A DNA stretch of 64,000 nucleotides, taken from NCBI RefSeq assembly GCF_020991375.1, contig NZ_JAJLQZ010000007.1:225358-289357 (forward strand). Reading direction: 5' to 3'. Made by a program: the position numbers and the translations under genes. Position 1 is the first letter of the stretch, and every line of letters begins with the position of its first letter. Positions 45,505-54,434 of the stretch are shown here, piece by piece. The notes beneath the pieces were generated by a model. The model saw nothing but the letters and a program-made list of their open reading frames with translations. It was not told where the DNA came from and did not search any database. Source of the stretch: Glycomyces amatae (GTDB taxonomy: Bacteria > Actinomycetota > Actinomycetes > Mycobacteriales > Micromonosporaceae).

Positions 45505-47559
45505 GTGGCTCAAAGTCTCTATCTCGCCAGCCTGGACCCCAACAGCGGCAAGTCGACCGTCGCGGTCGGCGTCATGGACCTGCTCACCCGGCGCGCCGGC
45601 TCCGTCGCCGTCTTCCGCCCCATCGTCCGCGACGCCGACACGGCCGCGGGCGACCCCGTCATCACCCTCCTCCGCGACCAGTACCGCCTCCCCGACCCCT
45701 ACGAGGCCTCCGTCGGCGTCACCTACGCCGACGTCCGCGCCGACGCCGACGCGGCCCTCAGCCGCATCGTCGAGCGCTACCACGCCCTCGCCGACCGGCA
45801 CGACGTCGTCCTCGTCGTCGGCTCCGACTACTCCGACGTGGCCGCCTCAGTGGAGTTCACCTTCAACACGCGCGTCGCCGTCAACCTCGCCGCGCCCCTG
45901 CTCCTGGTGGTCACCGGCTACCGCAAGACCCCCGCCGACATCGCCGCCGCGCTGCGCTTCGGCGTCGCCCAGGCCGAGGCCGACCACGCCACGGTCCTCG
46001 GCACCGTCGTCAACCGCGTCGACCCCGCCGACGCCGACCTCGTCAAGGCCGCCCACCCCGGCACCGGCGTCATCGCCGACGACCCCGCCATCGAGGCCCC
46101 CACCGTCGGCGAGCTCATCGCCGCCGCGGACGCGACCCTCATCTCCGGCGACGCCGAGGTCCTCACCCGCACCGTCGGCGACGTGGTCGTCGCCGCCATG
46201 ACCCTCCCCAACCTCCTCACCCGCCTCGCCGACGACAAGGCCGTGATCCTCCCCGGCGACCGCTCCGAAGTCCTCCTCGGACTCCTCGCCGCCCACCAGG
46301 CCGAGGGCACCCCGAGCCTCTCGGCGGTCTTCCTCACCGGCGGCATCCGCCCCGAGCCGCAGATCCTCGACATCGTCGCCGGCCTCGACTCGCGCCTCCC
46401 GATCGCCCTGGTCCAGCACGACACCTTCGACATGGCCAACCTCGTCGGCGATGTCGCCGGGTCCCTCGCCGCCGGCGGGGCCGGCAAGATCACCCGCGCC
46501 CTGGAGGACTTCGCCGCGGGCGTCGACGGGGAGGACCTCCTCGACCGGCTCGCCCTCGCGAAGCCCACAGTGGTCACCCCCATCATGTTCGAGCACTCCA
46601 TGCTCGGCCGCGCCAAGGCCCTCGACAAGCACATCGTGCTGCCCGAGGGCGCCGAGCCGCGCATCCTCAAGGCCGCCGAGATCCTCATCCGCCGCGACGT
46701 CGCCCGCCTCACCCTCCTCGGCGAGGAGTCCGAGATCCGCTCCCAGGCCGGCCAGCTCGGCGTCGACCTCGCCGGCGCGAACATCCTCAACCCCGGCGAC
46801 CACGAGATCCGCGAGCGCTTCGCGAAGGAGTACGCCCGGCTCCGCGCCCACAAGGGCGTCACCGCCGACCAGGCCTACGACACCGTCGCCGACGTCTCCT
46901 ACTTCGGCACCATGATGGTCCACACCGGCATGGCCGACGGCATGGTCTCCGGCGCGGTGCACACCACCGCCCACACCATCCGGCCCTCCTTCGAGATCAT
47001 CAAGACCAAGCCCGGGGTCGCCGTGGTCTCCTCGGTGTTCTTCATGTGCCTCGAGGACCGCGTCCTCGTCTACGGCGACTGCGCCGTCAACCCCAACCCC
47101 GATGCCGAGCAGCTCGCCGACATCGCGCTATCCTCTGCTGACACCGCCACCGAGTTCGGCGTGGAACCGCGGGTGGCGATGCTCTCCTACTCCACCGGCA
47201 CCTCGGGCAGCGGCGAAGCCGTCGACAAGGTCCGGGCGGCCACCGAGATCGTCAGGTCCCGCCGGCCCGACCTCCCGGTGGAGGGACCGATCCAGTACGA
47301 CGCCGCCGCCGACGCCGGCGTCGCGGGCACCAAACTGCCGCAGTCGCAGGTGGCGGGAAAGGCCACCGTCTTCATCGTCCCCGACCTGAACACCGGCAAC
47401 AACCTGTACAAGGCCGTGCAGCGCTCGGCAGGGGCGATCGCGGTCGGCCCGGTCCTCCAGGGCCTGCGCAAGCCCGTGAACGACCTGTCTCGGGGCGCCA
47501 CCGTGCCCGACATCGTCAACACCGTCGCGCTGACCGCCATCCAGGCGAGCCGGGCCTGA
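45505..47559 (+). CDS. pta: Phosphate acetyltransferase, long form
   Basis: Interconverts acetyl phosphate and acetyl-CoA. 684 residues: an N-terminal P-loop domain related to dethiobiotin synthetase (LYLASLDPNSGKSTVAVGVMDLL), a DRTGG-type middle domain, and the catalytic PTA_PTB domain from about residue 365 (HIVLPEGAEPRILKAAEIL, VSSVFFMCLEDRVLVYGDCAVNP, LSYSTGTSGSG). GTG 45505. It precedes ackA by 36 bases in the same direction, the normal pta-ackA operon. Confidence 0.95.
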   Translation: MAQSLYLASLDPNSGKSTVAVGVMDLLTRRAGSVAVFRPIVRDADTAAGDPVITLLRDQYRLPDPYEASVGVTYADVRADADAALSRIVERYHALADRHDVVLVVGSDYSDVAASVEFTFNTRVAVNLAAPLLLVVTGYRKTPADIAAALRFGVAQAEADHATVLGTVVNRVDPADADLVKAAHPGTGVIADDPAIEAPTVGELIAAADATLISGDAEVLTRTVGDVVVAAMTLPNLLTRLADDKAVILPGDRSEVLLGLLAAHQAEGTPSLSAVFLTGGIRPEPQILDIVAGLDSRLPIALVQHDTFDMANLVGDVAGSLAAGGAGKITRALEDFAAGVDGEDLLDRLALAKPTVVTPIMFEHSMLGRAKALDKHIVLPEGAEPRILKAAEILIRRDVARLTLLGEESEIRSQAGQLGVDLAGANILNPGDHEIRERFAKEYARLRAHKGVTADQAYDTVADVSYFGTMMVHTGMADGMVSGAVHTTAHTIRPSFEIIKTKPGVAVVSSVFFMCLEDRVLVYGDCAVNPNPDAEQLADIALSSADTATEFGVEPRVAMLSYSTGTSGSGEAVDKVRAATEIVRSRRPDLPVEGPIQYDAAADAGVAGTKLPQSQVAGKATVFIVPDLNTGNNLYKAVQRSAGAIAVGPVLQGLRKPVNDLSRGATVPDIVNTVALTAIQASRA

Positions 47560-47595
47560 GCGGGCCCGGCGCCGCGCCGTAGAGGGAGAAGTTCC

Positions 47596-48780
47596 ATGAG
47601 CGCACCGGTCCTGGTGATCAACTCCGGGTCCTCGTCGATCAAGTACCAGCTCGTCGACGGCGACACCCCGGAGGCCTCGACCTCGGGCCTGATCGAGCGT
47701 ATCGGCCAGTCCGAGTCGATCCTCACCCACCGGCACGCGGGGGAGGAGCACGAGCGGCGCGAGCACCTCGCCGACCACGCCGCCGGCCTGGAGGCCGTGG
47801 TCGCGGCCTTCGAGGAGCACGGGACGCCGCTGGGCGGCACCGGCCTCATCGCCGTCGCGCACCGCGTCGTCCACGGCGGCGAGCGGTTCGTGCAGCCGGT
47901 GGTCGTCGACGACGAGGTCGAGCGGGCCGTCGAGGACCTCTCGGACCTCGCGCCCCTGCACAACCCCGCGAACCTGGAGGGCATCCGGGTCGCCCGCAAG
48001 CTCTTCCCGCGGCTGCCGCAGGTCGCCGTGTTCGACACCGCCTTCCACGCCACGATCCCCGAGCGCGCCCACCTGTACGCGGTGCCGACCGCCTGGCGCG
48101 AGGAGCACGGGGTGCGCCGTTACGGCTTCCACGGCACCTCGCACGCCTACGTCTCCCGCAAGGCCGCCGAGCTGCTCGGCAGGAGCCCCAAGGCCGTCAA
48201 CGTGATCGTCGCCCACCTCGGCAACGGCGCCTCCGTGACCGCCGTCGAGCGGGGCCGCTCCATCGACACGTCGATGGGCCTCACCCCCCTCGAAGGCCTG
48301 GTCATGGGCACCCGCTCGGGCGACATCGACCCCGCGATCGTCTTCCACATGCACCGGCGCACCGGCGCCTCCTTCGACGACCTGGACGCGGCCCTCAACA
48401 AGGAGTCGGGGATGCTCGCCCTGGCCGGCGCGATCGACATGCGCGCGGTCGAGCGGGCCGCCCGGGGCGGGGACCGGGCGGCGCAGACCGCCCTGGAGAT
48501 CTACTGCTACCGCATCCGCAAGTACATCGGCTCCTACATCGCCGCGCTCGGCGGCGCGGACGCGATCGCGTTCACCGCCGGGATCGGCGAGAACTCCGCG
48601 GAGGTGCGCGCGGGCGCCCTCGGCTCGCTCGTGGCCCTGGGGGTGCACCTCGACGAGGCCGCGAACGCGGCGGGCGGGCCGGTCATCTCCACCCCCGACT
48701 CGCCGATCACCGTGATGGTCATTCCCACCAACGAGGAGGGCGAGATCGCCCGCCAGACCGCGAACCTGCTTCGCAGCTGA
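47596..48780 (+). CDS. ackA: Acetate kinase
   Basis: Interconverts acetyl phosphate + ADP and acetate + ATP. 394 residues of the ASKHA fold: VLVINSGSSSIKYQLV at the N-terminus, RRYGFHGTSHAYVS, GNGASVTAV, and GTRSGDIDPAIV. GAGGGAGAAG precedes ATG 47596. With phosphoketolase and Pta it completes an acetyl-phosphate node. Confidence 0.96.
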   Translation: MSAPVLVINSGSSSIKYQLVDGDTPEASTSGLIERIGQSESILTHRHAGEEHERREHLADHAAGLEAVVAAFEEHGTPLGGTGLIAVAHRVVHGGERFVQPVVVDDEVERAVEDLSDLAPLHNPANLEGIRVARKLFPRLPQVAVFDTAFHATIPERAHLYAVPTAWREEHGVRRYGFHGTSHAYVSRKAAELLGRSPKAVNVIVAHLGNGASVTAVERGRSIDTSMGLTPLEGLVMGTRSGDIDPAIVFHMHRRTGASFDDLDAALNKESGMLALAGAIDMRAVERAARGGDRAAQTALEIYCYRIRKYIGSYIAALGGADAIAFTAGIGENSAEVRAGALGSLVALGVHLDEAANAAGGPVISTPDSPITVMVIPTNEEGEIARQTANLLRS

Positions 48781-48891
48781 CCGGCCATCACAGGCGTGTC
48801 CCGGCAAAAAGGACACACGATGGGCCCCCGGCGACAACCCTGACATCAGGGTGCGACAACAACGCGGCGATGGTCGTTCGCGGACATGTGA

Positions 48892-48921
48892 AGGGCGGAC
48901 CGGGTCTCCCCGGTCCGCCCT
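48892..48921. terminator. Bidirectional terminator after ackA
   Basis: AGGGCGGACCGGG with exact complement, 13-bp stem, TCTC loop, between ackA and the convergent SsgA-like gene. Confidence 0.85.
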
Positions 48922-48950
48922 GCGGCTCGCTGGTATGGCGTTCCGGGCGG

Positions 48951-49385
48951 CTATACGCCCCCGGCCAGGAGCTTCGTGAGGGTCGTGTCCATGTCCACAT
49001 AGCCCGACTCGCGGCCGCGCGGCACCAGGCTGTAGGCCCGGCGGAGGAATCGCTGCACGACGCCGCGGTTGATCTCGAAGAGGGCGTTCCCGTCCGGCGA
49101 GGACAGCGCCAGAGCCACCGACTCGCCGCGCGGCGTGGTCCACGGCCACACGCGCACGTCGCCGATGCCCGTGGGCTCCTCGAGCCCCTTCGCGAGCAGC
49201 TCGCGGGAGAAGGACCAGGCGACCTGGTCGGCGTCGGACCCGTCGGGGTGGAACATCACGCACACCGCGTACGGGTCGTCCGGGTCGTAGCGCAGGCTCG
49301 CCCGCACGCTCACCGTGGCGAAATCGGGCGCGACGAGTCGCATGGTGGTCCCGATATCGACGGTCGCCGATCGTGCCATGCTCAT
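48951..49385 (-). CDS. SsgA-family sporulation/cell-division regulator
   Basis: 144 residues matching SsgA-like proteins: VRASLRYDPDDPYAVCVMFHPDG, VAWSFSRELLAKGLEEPTGIGDVRVWPW, and SPDGNALFEINRGVVQRFLRRAYSLVP. These proteins are confined to morphologically complex actinomycetes and guide septum placement and spore-wall synthesis. ATG 49385 follows a GGGGGT. It is not next to a recognised partner, so its subtype cannot be stated. Confidence 0.93.
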   Translation of the reverse strand: MSMARSATVDIGTTMRLVAPDFATVSVRASLRYDPDDPYAVCVMFHPDGSDADQVAWSFSRELLAKGLEEPTGIGDVRVWPWTTPRGESVALALSSPDGNALFEINRGVVQRFLRRAYSLVPRGRESGYVDMDTTLTKLLAGGV

Positions 49386-49770
49386 AGCGATACCCCCCAG
49401 TGTGCGGCCCGCTCCCCCCGAAGCCGGCCGTCGTCCCAGTGCGCCGCCGCACCGGCGGACCGGAGATTCGGCGACGAACAAGTCGTTATTCAGGTCTATC
49501 ATTCAAGCCGTTGCGTCGTACGAGGATCGGCAAGACCGAGCCCGGCGCGTTCCCCTGATTTAGGTGCAAAAACTGACAAAATCACCCGGGTGATCCTCTG
49601 TCCATGTCGTAATTACAACAGCAACCTTCACCCTTTAGCGGTACCATTCCGCGGCCCCTCCGACAGGAGCGGCCGACGCCCGCCGCGCACCGGAATCGCG
49701 CGAGTGCGCGCGGCCCCCGCGGTGATAGCGTTTCACCCGATGTCCTCGGACTCCCCGGAAGGAGCGAACA
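49386..49770. other. Intergenic region between the SsgA-like and O-methyltransferase genes
   Basis: 385 bases with an unusually AT-rich core (about 49485-49640) and no gene. It contains the perfect 14-bp palindrome ATCACCCGGGTGAT at 49581-49594, a good operator candidate, and promoters for both divergent neighbours are expected here. Confidence 0.5.
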
Positions 49771-50439
49771 ATGGGCCAGGCGCAATGGACCGAAGTCGAC
49801 GGATTCCTCGGATCGCTGCTCGTCGGCGAGGACCCGGCGCTCGCCGAGGCGACCGCCGCGGCCCAGCGGGCCGGGCTCCCCCCGATCTCCGTCTCGCCCG
49901 CGCAGGGCAAGTTCCTGTACCTGCTCGCCAAGACCCTCGGCGCCCGGCGCGTCCTGGAGATCGGCACCCTCGGCGGCTACAGCGCCATCTGGATGGCGCG
50001 GGCCCTGCCCGCCGACGGCCACCTGGTCAGCCTCGAGTACAGCCCGCGGCACGCCGAGGTCGCCAGCGGCAACATCGCCCGCGCCGGGCTCGTGGGCACC
50101 GTCGAGATCCGCGTCGGCGACGCGCGCGAGCAGCTCCCCAAGCTCGCCGCCGAGAGCGCCGACCCGTTCGACATGGTCTTCATCGACGCCGACAAGGGCG
50201 GCTACCCCGCCTACCTCGAATGGGCCCTCAAACTGACCCGGCCCGGGTCGCTGATCGTGGCCGACAACGTGGTGCGCGGCGGCGCCGTGGCCGACGGCCT
50301 CAGCCGCGACCCGAACGTGCAGGGCGTGCGGTCCTATCTGGAGCAGGTCGCGGCGCACCCGCGACTGGAGGGCACCGTCATGCAGACCGTCGGCGTCAAG
50401 GGCTACGACGGGCTCTCCATCGCCCGCGTCCTCGAGTAG
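49771..50439 (+). CDS. O-methyltransferase (class I SAM, type 3)
   Basis: 222 residues resembling caffeoyl-CoA/catechol O-methyltransferases: SAM motif VLEIGTLGGYSAIWMARALP, metal site FDMVFIDADKGGYPAYLEWAL, and LIVADNVVRGGAV. It methylates hydroxyls in a divalent-cation-dependent way; the substrate is unknown. GGAAGGAG precedes ATG 49771. Confidence 0.92.
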   Translation: MGQAQWTEVDGFLGSLLVGEDPALAEATAAAQRAGLPPISVSPAQGKFLYLLAKTLGARRVLEIGTLGGYSAIWMARALPADGHLVSLEYSPRHAEVASGNIARAGLVGTVEIRVGDAREQLPKLAAESADPFDMVFIDADKGGYPAYLEWALKLTRPGSLIVADNVVRGGAVADGLSRDPNVQGVRSYLEQVAAHPRLEGTVMQTVGVKGYDGLSIARVLE

Positions 50440-50455
50440 CGCCCGCGGACCTCCT

Positions 50456-50481
50456 GGGCGGCGGACGCGCGTCCGCCGCCC
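50456..50481 (+). terminator. Terminator after the O-methyltransferase
   Basis: A perfect 26-base palindrome, GGGCGGCGGACGC and its complement, 16 bases after the stop, followed by TTGCG. Confidence 0.75.
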
Positions 50482-50546
50482 TTGCGCTGCGCGCCCCGCG
50501 CCCGCGGCCATGGTTGGTGCCCGCGCTTCCGGGGTACCAGCCGGGC

Positions 50547-51713
50547 ATGAGGATCGCGATCGTATCGGTGCACGCCGACCCGCTGCGGGACGACGGCGGC
50601 TTGGACATCCATGTAGGACAATCGGCCGCGGCGCTGGTGCGGCAGGGCTGCGAGGTGACGGTCTACACCCGGCGCGACCGGCCCGACCTCGAGGCCGCGA
50701 CCGAGACCCCCCAGGGCTACGCGGTCGTCCACATCGACGCCGGTCCCGCCGAACCGGTGCCCAAGGAGGGACTCATGCCCTACATGGGGCGCTTCGGCGA
50801 GCGGCTCGGCGAGTCGTGGGGCATCGAGCGGCCCGACGTCGTGCACGCCCACTACTGGCTCTCGGGCCTGGCCGCCCTGCGCGCGGCGCTCCCGCTGGAG
50901 ATCCCGGTCGTGCAGTCCTTCCACGGGCTCGGCGCCGCCGAACGCCGCCACCTCGGCTCGGCCGACCCCAACCCCCGCGAGCGCGTCGGCATCGAACGCG
51001 AGATCGCGGGCACCTGCGGCGGCGTCATCGCGGCCTGCGAAGCGGAGGCGGCCGACCTCGCCGAGATCGGCGTGGCCGCCGACAAGGTCACGGTCGTCCC
51101 CGGCGGCGTCGACCTCAACCTGTTCTGCCCCGTCGGGCCCGCCGCCGGCAGGGACGGCTGGACCCGACTCCTCGTCCCCGGCAACCTCATGCGGCGCAAG
51201 GGCGCCGACGCCGCGATCCTCGCGCTCCAGCACCTGCCCGGGACGGAGCTGATCATCGCCGGGGGCCCCGAGCACGGCCAAGCGGAGGACGACGCGGAGG
51301 CCCGCCGCCTCCGGTGGGTGGCCGAGGAGGCCGGCGTCTCGGAGCGGGTGCTCATGCCCGGCCGGGCCGCCCACGACGCCATGCCGGCGCTGTACCGGGC
51401 CTCCGACGCGGTCGTGTGCACGTCCTGGTACGAGCCGTCCGGAGCGGCGGCGCTGGAGGCCATGGCCTGCGGCGTGCCCGTCGTGGCGGCGGCGGTCGGC
51501 TGCCTGAAGGACCTGGTGGTCGACGGCGTGACGGGGCGGCTCCTGGACGAAGCGTCCGCCGAGGCGGTCGCGGCGGCCGTGGAACCGTACCTGAGCGACC
51601 CGGCGCTGGCCGAACGCGCGGGCCTCGCGGGCCGGGCGCGGGCCTGCGGCAGGTACTCGTGGGAGTCCGTGGCGGCCGAGACGGTCAAGGCCCTCGAACG
51701 CGCCGTGGCGTGA
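50547..51713 (+). CDS. GT4-family glycosyltransferase
   Basis: 388 residues with the GT-B fold: N-terminal DDGGLDIHVGQSAAALVRQGCEVTVYTRRD, VHAHYWLSGLAA, VVPGGVDLNLFCP, and the donor-site ExxxxxxE region PSGAAALEAMACGVPVVAAAVGCLKDLVVDGVTG. It is a retaining transferase using a nucleotide-sugar; acceptor unknown. The GT9 protein 0.6 kb downstream suggests a shared cell-surface glycan. Confidence 0.9.
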   Translation: MRIAIVSVHADPLRDDGGLDIHVGQSAAALVRQGCEVTVYTRRDRPDLEAATETPQGYAVVHIDAGPAEPVPKEGLMPYMGRFGERLGESWGIERPDVVHAHYWLSGLAALRAALPLEIPVVQSFHGLGAAERRHLGSADPNPRERVGIEREIAGTCGGVIAACEAEAADLAEIGVAADKVTVVPGGVDLNLFCPVGPAAGRDGWTRLLVPGNLMRRKGADAAILALQHLPGTELIIAGGPEHGQAEDDAEARRLRWVAEEAGVSERVLMPGRAAHDAMPALYRASDAVVCTSWYEPSGAAALEAMACGVPVVAAAVGCLKDLVVDGVTGRLLDEASAEAVAAAVEPYLSDPALAERAGLAGRARACGRYSWESVAAETVKALERAVA

Positions 51714-51979
51714 ACGCGGCGGCGCTCCGCGCGGGGGAGTCCCTCCGTGATCGGCTTCAAGGCCGCGGTCGGCATCGGCGGTGCTCCGTGCGGGGAACTG
51801 CTACTGCTCACGCCCGGCTCCGGGGACGTGTACGGCGCGGCGCTCTGGTCCTCGGCCGCGAGGCGGGCGGCGAGGAGGCGGCGCTCCGCACGCGGGGAGC
51901 TCCACGAGGGAGCCGAGCGGACACGGCGAACCGGGAGGGCGGCGCTCCGCGGGGGCTCCGGTGGTGAACGAGGTCGCGC
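51714..51979. other. GC-rich spacer with repeated GGCGGCGCTCCGC
   Basis: The 13-mer GGCGGCGCTCCGC appears three times (about 51719, 51882, 51943), each followed by a G-run. Open frames cross it but their amino-acid content is Arg/Gly-biased and unlike a folded protein. Confidence 0.4.
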
Positions 51980-52186
51980 ATGCTGTTCTCTCGGCGGCGC
52001 TCGGCACGGGAGGGCTCGGCAGCCGCCGAGGCCGTACCGGTCGTACGGGCCGAAGCGGGCGGCGGCGCCGTTTCCGGCGCAGGGACGATCCCGCTCGCGG
52101 CGATGGGAAAGACCCCCGGTTTCGATGGTGCCCGCGGGGTACGACGATCCGGCTCCGGCGGCCCCGCCGCCGGGCGCATGACATAG
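51980..52186 (+). CDS. Doubtful small ORF
   Basis: 68 codons from ATG 51980 with a weak AGG upstream. The product (MLFSRRRSAREGSAAAEAVP...) has no hydrophobic segment, no recognised motif and low complexity. It is listed because it fills part of a 550-base gap; it may well not be expressed. Confidence 0.2.
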   Translation: MLFSRRRSAREGSAAAEAVPVVRAEAGGGAVSGAGTIPLAAMGKTPGFDGARGVRRSGSGGPAAGRMT

Positions 52187-52269
52187 GTGAGGTTTGCCAC
52201 TCTTGTCACCGGGTAGGCGAATAGTACTGGTCGGTGCGCGAGTACCCCAGCCGAACCCGGGAGGCCACA

Positions 52270-53262
52270 GTGAACTCATGGAACGGAAACCCCACCCCCG
52301 AGGCCACTGACGCCGCCGCGACCGCGGACGGCACCGTCCTCGTCCTGCGCGCCCGCGGCGTCGGCGACCTGCTCACCGCCGTCCCCGCCCTCCGGGCCCT
52401 GCGGAAATCCTTCCCCGCCAAGCGGATCGTGCTCGCCGCGCCCGAGCACCTGCGATCGCTCGCCGACCTCGTCGAGGCCGTCGACCGGCTCCACCCCACC
52501 ACCGGCGTCGACGACCTCCACTGGCACAGCGAGGCCCCCGACCTCGCCGTGAACCTCCACGGCCAGGGCCCCGACAGCGTCCGTGGCCTCCTCGGCACCG
52601 GAACCGACGAGATCATCGCCCACCGCCACCCCGAGGTGCCCGGCGTCGCCGGGCCGCACTGGCGCCCCGAACTCCACGAGATCGACCGCTGGTGCCGCCT
52701 GCTCGACGACAACGGCATCACCGCCGACCCCACCGACCTGCTGCTGGCGCCGCCCCCGCGGCCCACGCCGCACGTCGGCACGGTCGTCGTCCACCCCGGC
52801 GCCTCCTCGGCGGCCCGGCGCTGGCCCGCCGACCGCTTCGCGTGGGTCGCCGGGCGGCTCCAGGAGGACGGCCACGAGATCGCCGTCACCGGCCGCGCCG
52901 AGGACCTGGGCCTGGCCCGGGCGGTCGCCGCCGCGGGCGGCATCGCGCCATGGCGGGTCCTGGCGGGCCACACCGGCCTCGACGAGCTCGCGGCCGTCGT
53001 CGCCTCCGCGCGGCTGGTGCTGTGCGGGGACACCGGCGTCGCGCACCTCGCGACCGCGTTCGGGACGCCGTCGGTGGTCCTGTTCGGGCCGACGCCGCCC
53101 ACGCTGTGGGGCCCGCCGCCGTGGCGCCGCCGCCACCGCGCCCTCTGGGCCGGCCTCACCGGCGAGGCCCTCGCCGAACGCCCGGCGCCCGGCCTCCTCG
53201 AACTCGACCAGGAGCAGGTGCTGGGAGAGGCCCGCCGGCTCCTGGAGCGCTACCCCTTCTGA
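52270..53262 (+). CDS. GT9-family (heptosyltransferase-like) glycosyltransferase
   Basis: 330 residues similar to ADP-heptose:LPS heptosyltransferases: VLVLRARGVGDLLTAVPALRALRKSFP, VVVHPGASSAARRWPADRFAWVAG, and LCGDTGVAHLATAFGTPSVVLFGPTPP. Actinomycetes lack LPS, so the enzyme probably glycosylates another surface polymer. GTG 52270 is preceded by GGGAGG. Confidence 0.9.
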   Translation: MNSWNGNPTPEATDAAATADGTVLVLRARGVGDLLTAVPALRALRKSFPAKRIVLAAPEHLRSLADLVEAVDRLHPTTGVDDLHWHSEAPDLAVNLHGQGPDSVRGLLGTGTDEIIAHRHPEVPGVAGPHWRPELHEIDRWCRLLDDNGITADPTDLLLAPPPRPTPHVGTVVVHPGASSAARRWPADRFAWVAGRLQEDGHEIAVTGRAEDLGLARAVAAAGGIAPWRVLAGHTGLDELAAVVASARLVLCGDTGVAHLATAFGTPSVVLFGPTPPTLWGPPPWRRRHRALWAGLTGEALAERPAPGLLELDQEQVLGEARRLLERYPF

Positions 53263-53334
53263 CGCGCTCGCGAGCCGGGGCCCGCGGCGCTCGTCGCCTG
53301 GCCGCGACGCCGGTTCGCCCACCCGCGTCACCGG

Positions 53335-53440
53335 TTCGGGTGAACGATCGGCCCCGGGCCCCGATTTCTGTCGTACCCGCGCGGGAGAGTGGGGGCTACC
53401 TTCTTTCCCCCTCGGGAGGGTGGGGGTTAGGGATGGCAGC
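53335..53440 (+). repeat. Intergenic repeat, copy B
   Basis: Diverged counterpart of 45184-45282: TTCGGGTGA...TTCTGTCGTACCCGCGCGGG...GGGGCTACCTTCTTTCCCC...GGGAGGGTGGGGGTTAGGGATGG. It lies between the convergent GT9 and SDR genes, so it may act in termination or be a REP-like element. Confidence 0.6.
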
Positions 53441-53496
53441 CACCTTTAGCTGCGGAACGCGGGCCGCACCTGCTCCTCCTCCGCCCCGCCCTTGCC

Positions 53497-54315
53497 TCAG
53501 CGGTCCTGGTAGTCCGCGAAGCGCCGCAGCACCAGCCCTATCAGCCGCGTCATCAGCCTCCGGGGCCGCCTCGGCAGCAGGTGCGCCTCCGGCCAGTTCT
53601 TCGCGTCCGGCACCGTGTACCCCCGGTTCCGGTCGAGCGCCCGCAGCGACTGCCGCACGATCTGCTCCGGCTCCGCCAGCAGCCAGCCGAGCTTGCGCCG
53701 GTTGTACTTGATCCCGTTCGCGATCGGGAACCCCGTGTCCACCGGCCCCGGGCACACCGCCAGCACCCGCACCCCCGTCCCGCGCGCCTCCTCCCACAGC
53801 CCCAGGCTGTAGTTCACCACGAACGCCTTCGTCGCCGCGTACAGCGCCATGTACGGCTGCGCCTGGAACCCCGCCATCGACGCCACGTTCACCACCGACC
53901 CCGAACCGCGCGCCACCATCCCCGGCATGAACCGCTTCACCAGGCCCGTCACCGCCACCACGTTCAGCATCACCGCGTCCCGGCCGTACTCGGCGGCGAT
54001 CTCCACGTCCCGCCCGAACTTCCCGATCCCCGCGTTGTTCACCAGCACCTCGACCTCGACCCCCGCCGCGTCGACCGCCTCGCCGACCCGTTCGGCCGCC
54101 CCCGGCTCCGCCAGGTCCCGCGCCACCACCAGCGCCTCGGCCCCGTGCCGCGCCCGCAGCTCCCCGGCCAGCGCCTCCAGCTTGTCCGCCGACCGCGCCA
54201 CCAGCACCACGTTCATGCCCCGGCCCGCCAGCTCCCGGGCGAACACCCTCCCCATGCCCGACGACGCCCCCGTGACCAGCGCCCACGGCCGCGCCGCCGC
54301 CGATTCCGCACCCAT
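53497..54315 (-). CDS. Short-chain dehydrogenase/reductase
   Basis: 272 residues, classical SDR: cofactor loop TGASSGMGRVFA, NNAG (VLVNNAGIGKFG), catalytic YxxxK in LYAATKAFV, and the PGPVDTGF loop. The arginine in LVARSADKL favours NADPH. The C-terminal 50 residues are basic with an amphipathic helix, suggesting membrane association. Substrate unknown. Confidence 0.9.
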   Translation of the reverse strand: MGAESAAARPWALVTGASSGMGRVFARELAGRGMNVVLVARSADKLEALAGELRARHGAEALVVARDLAEPGAAERVGEAVDAAGVEVEVLVNNAGIGKFGRDVEIAAEYGRDAVMLNVVAVTGLVKRFMPGMVARGSGSVVNVASMAGFQAQPYMALYAATKAFVVNYSLGLWEEARGTGVRVLAVCPGPVDTGFPIANGIKYNRRKLGWLLAEPEQIVRQSLRALDRNRGYTVPDAKNWPEAHLLPRRPRRLMTRLIGLVLRRFADYQDR

Positions 54316-54434
54316 GACCGGTCCCTCCGTAGCCGAGCACCACCCGCCCAGCCTACCGATCCGGCCACCCCGGACAGTCGAACCGCAGGTAGGGGCCGGG
54401 GCCTCGGCGAAGCTGCGGGTACGCTTGCCGCACC

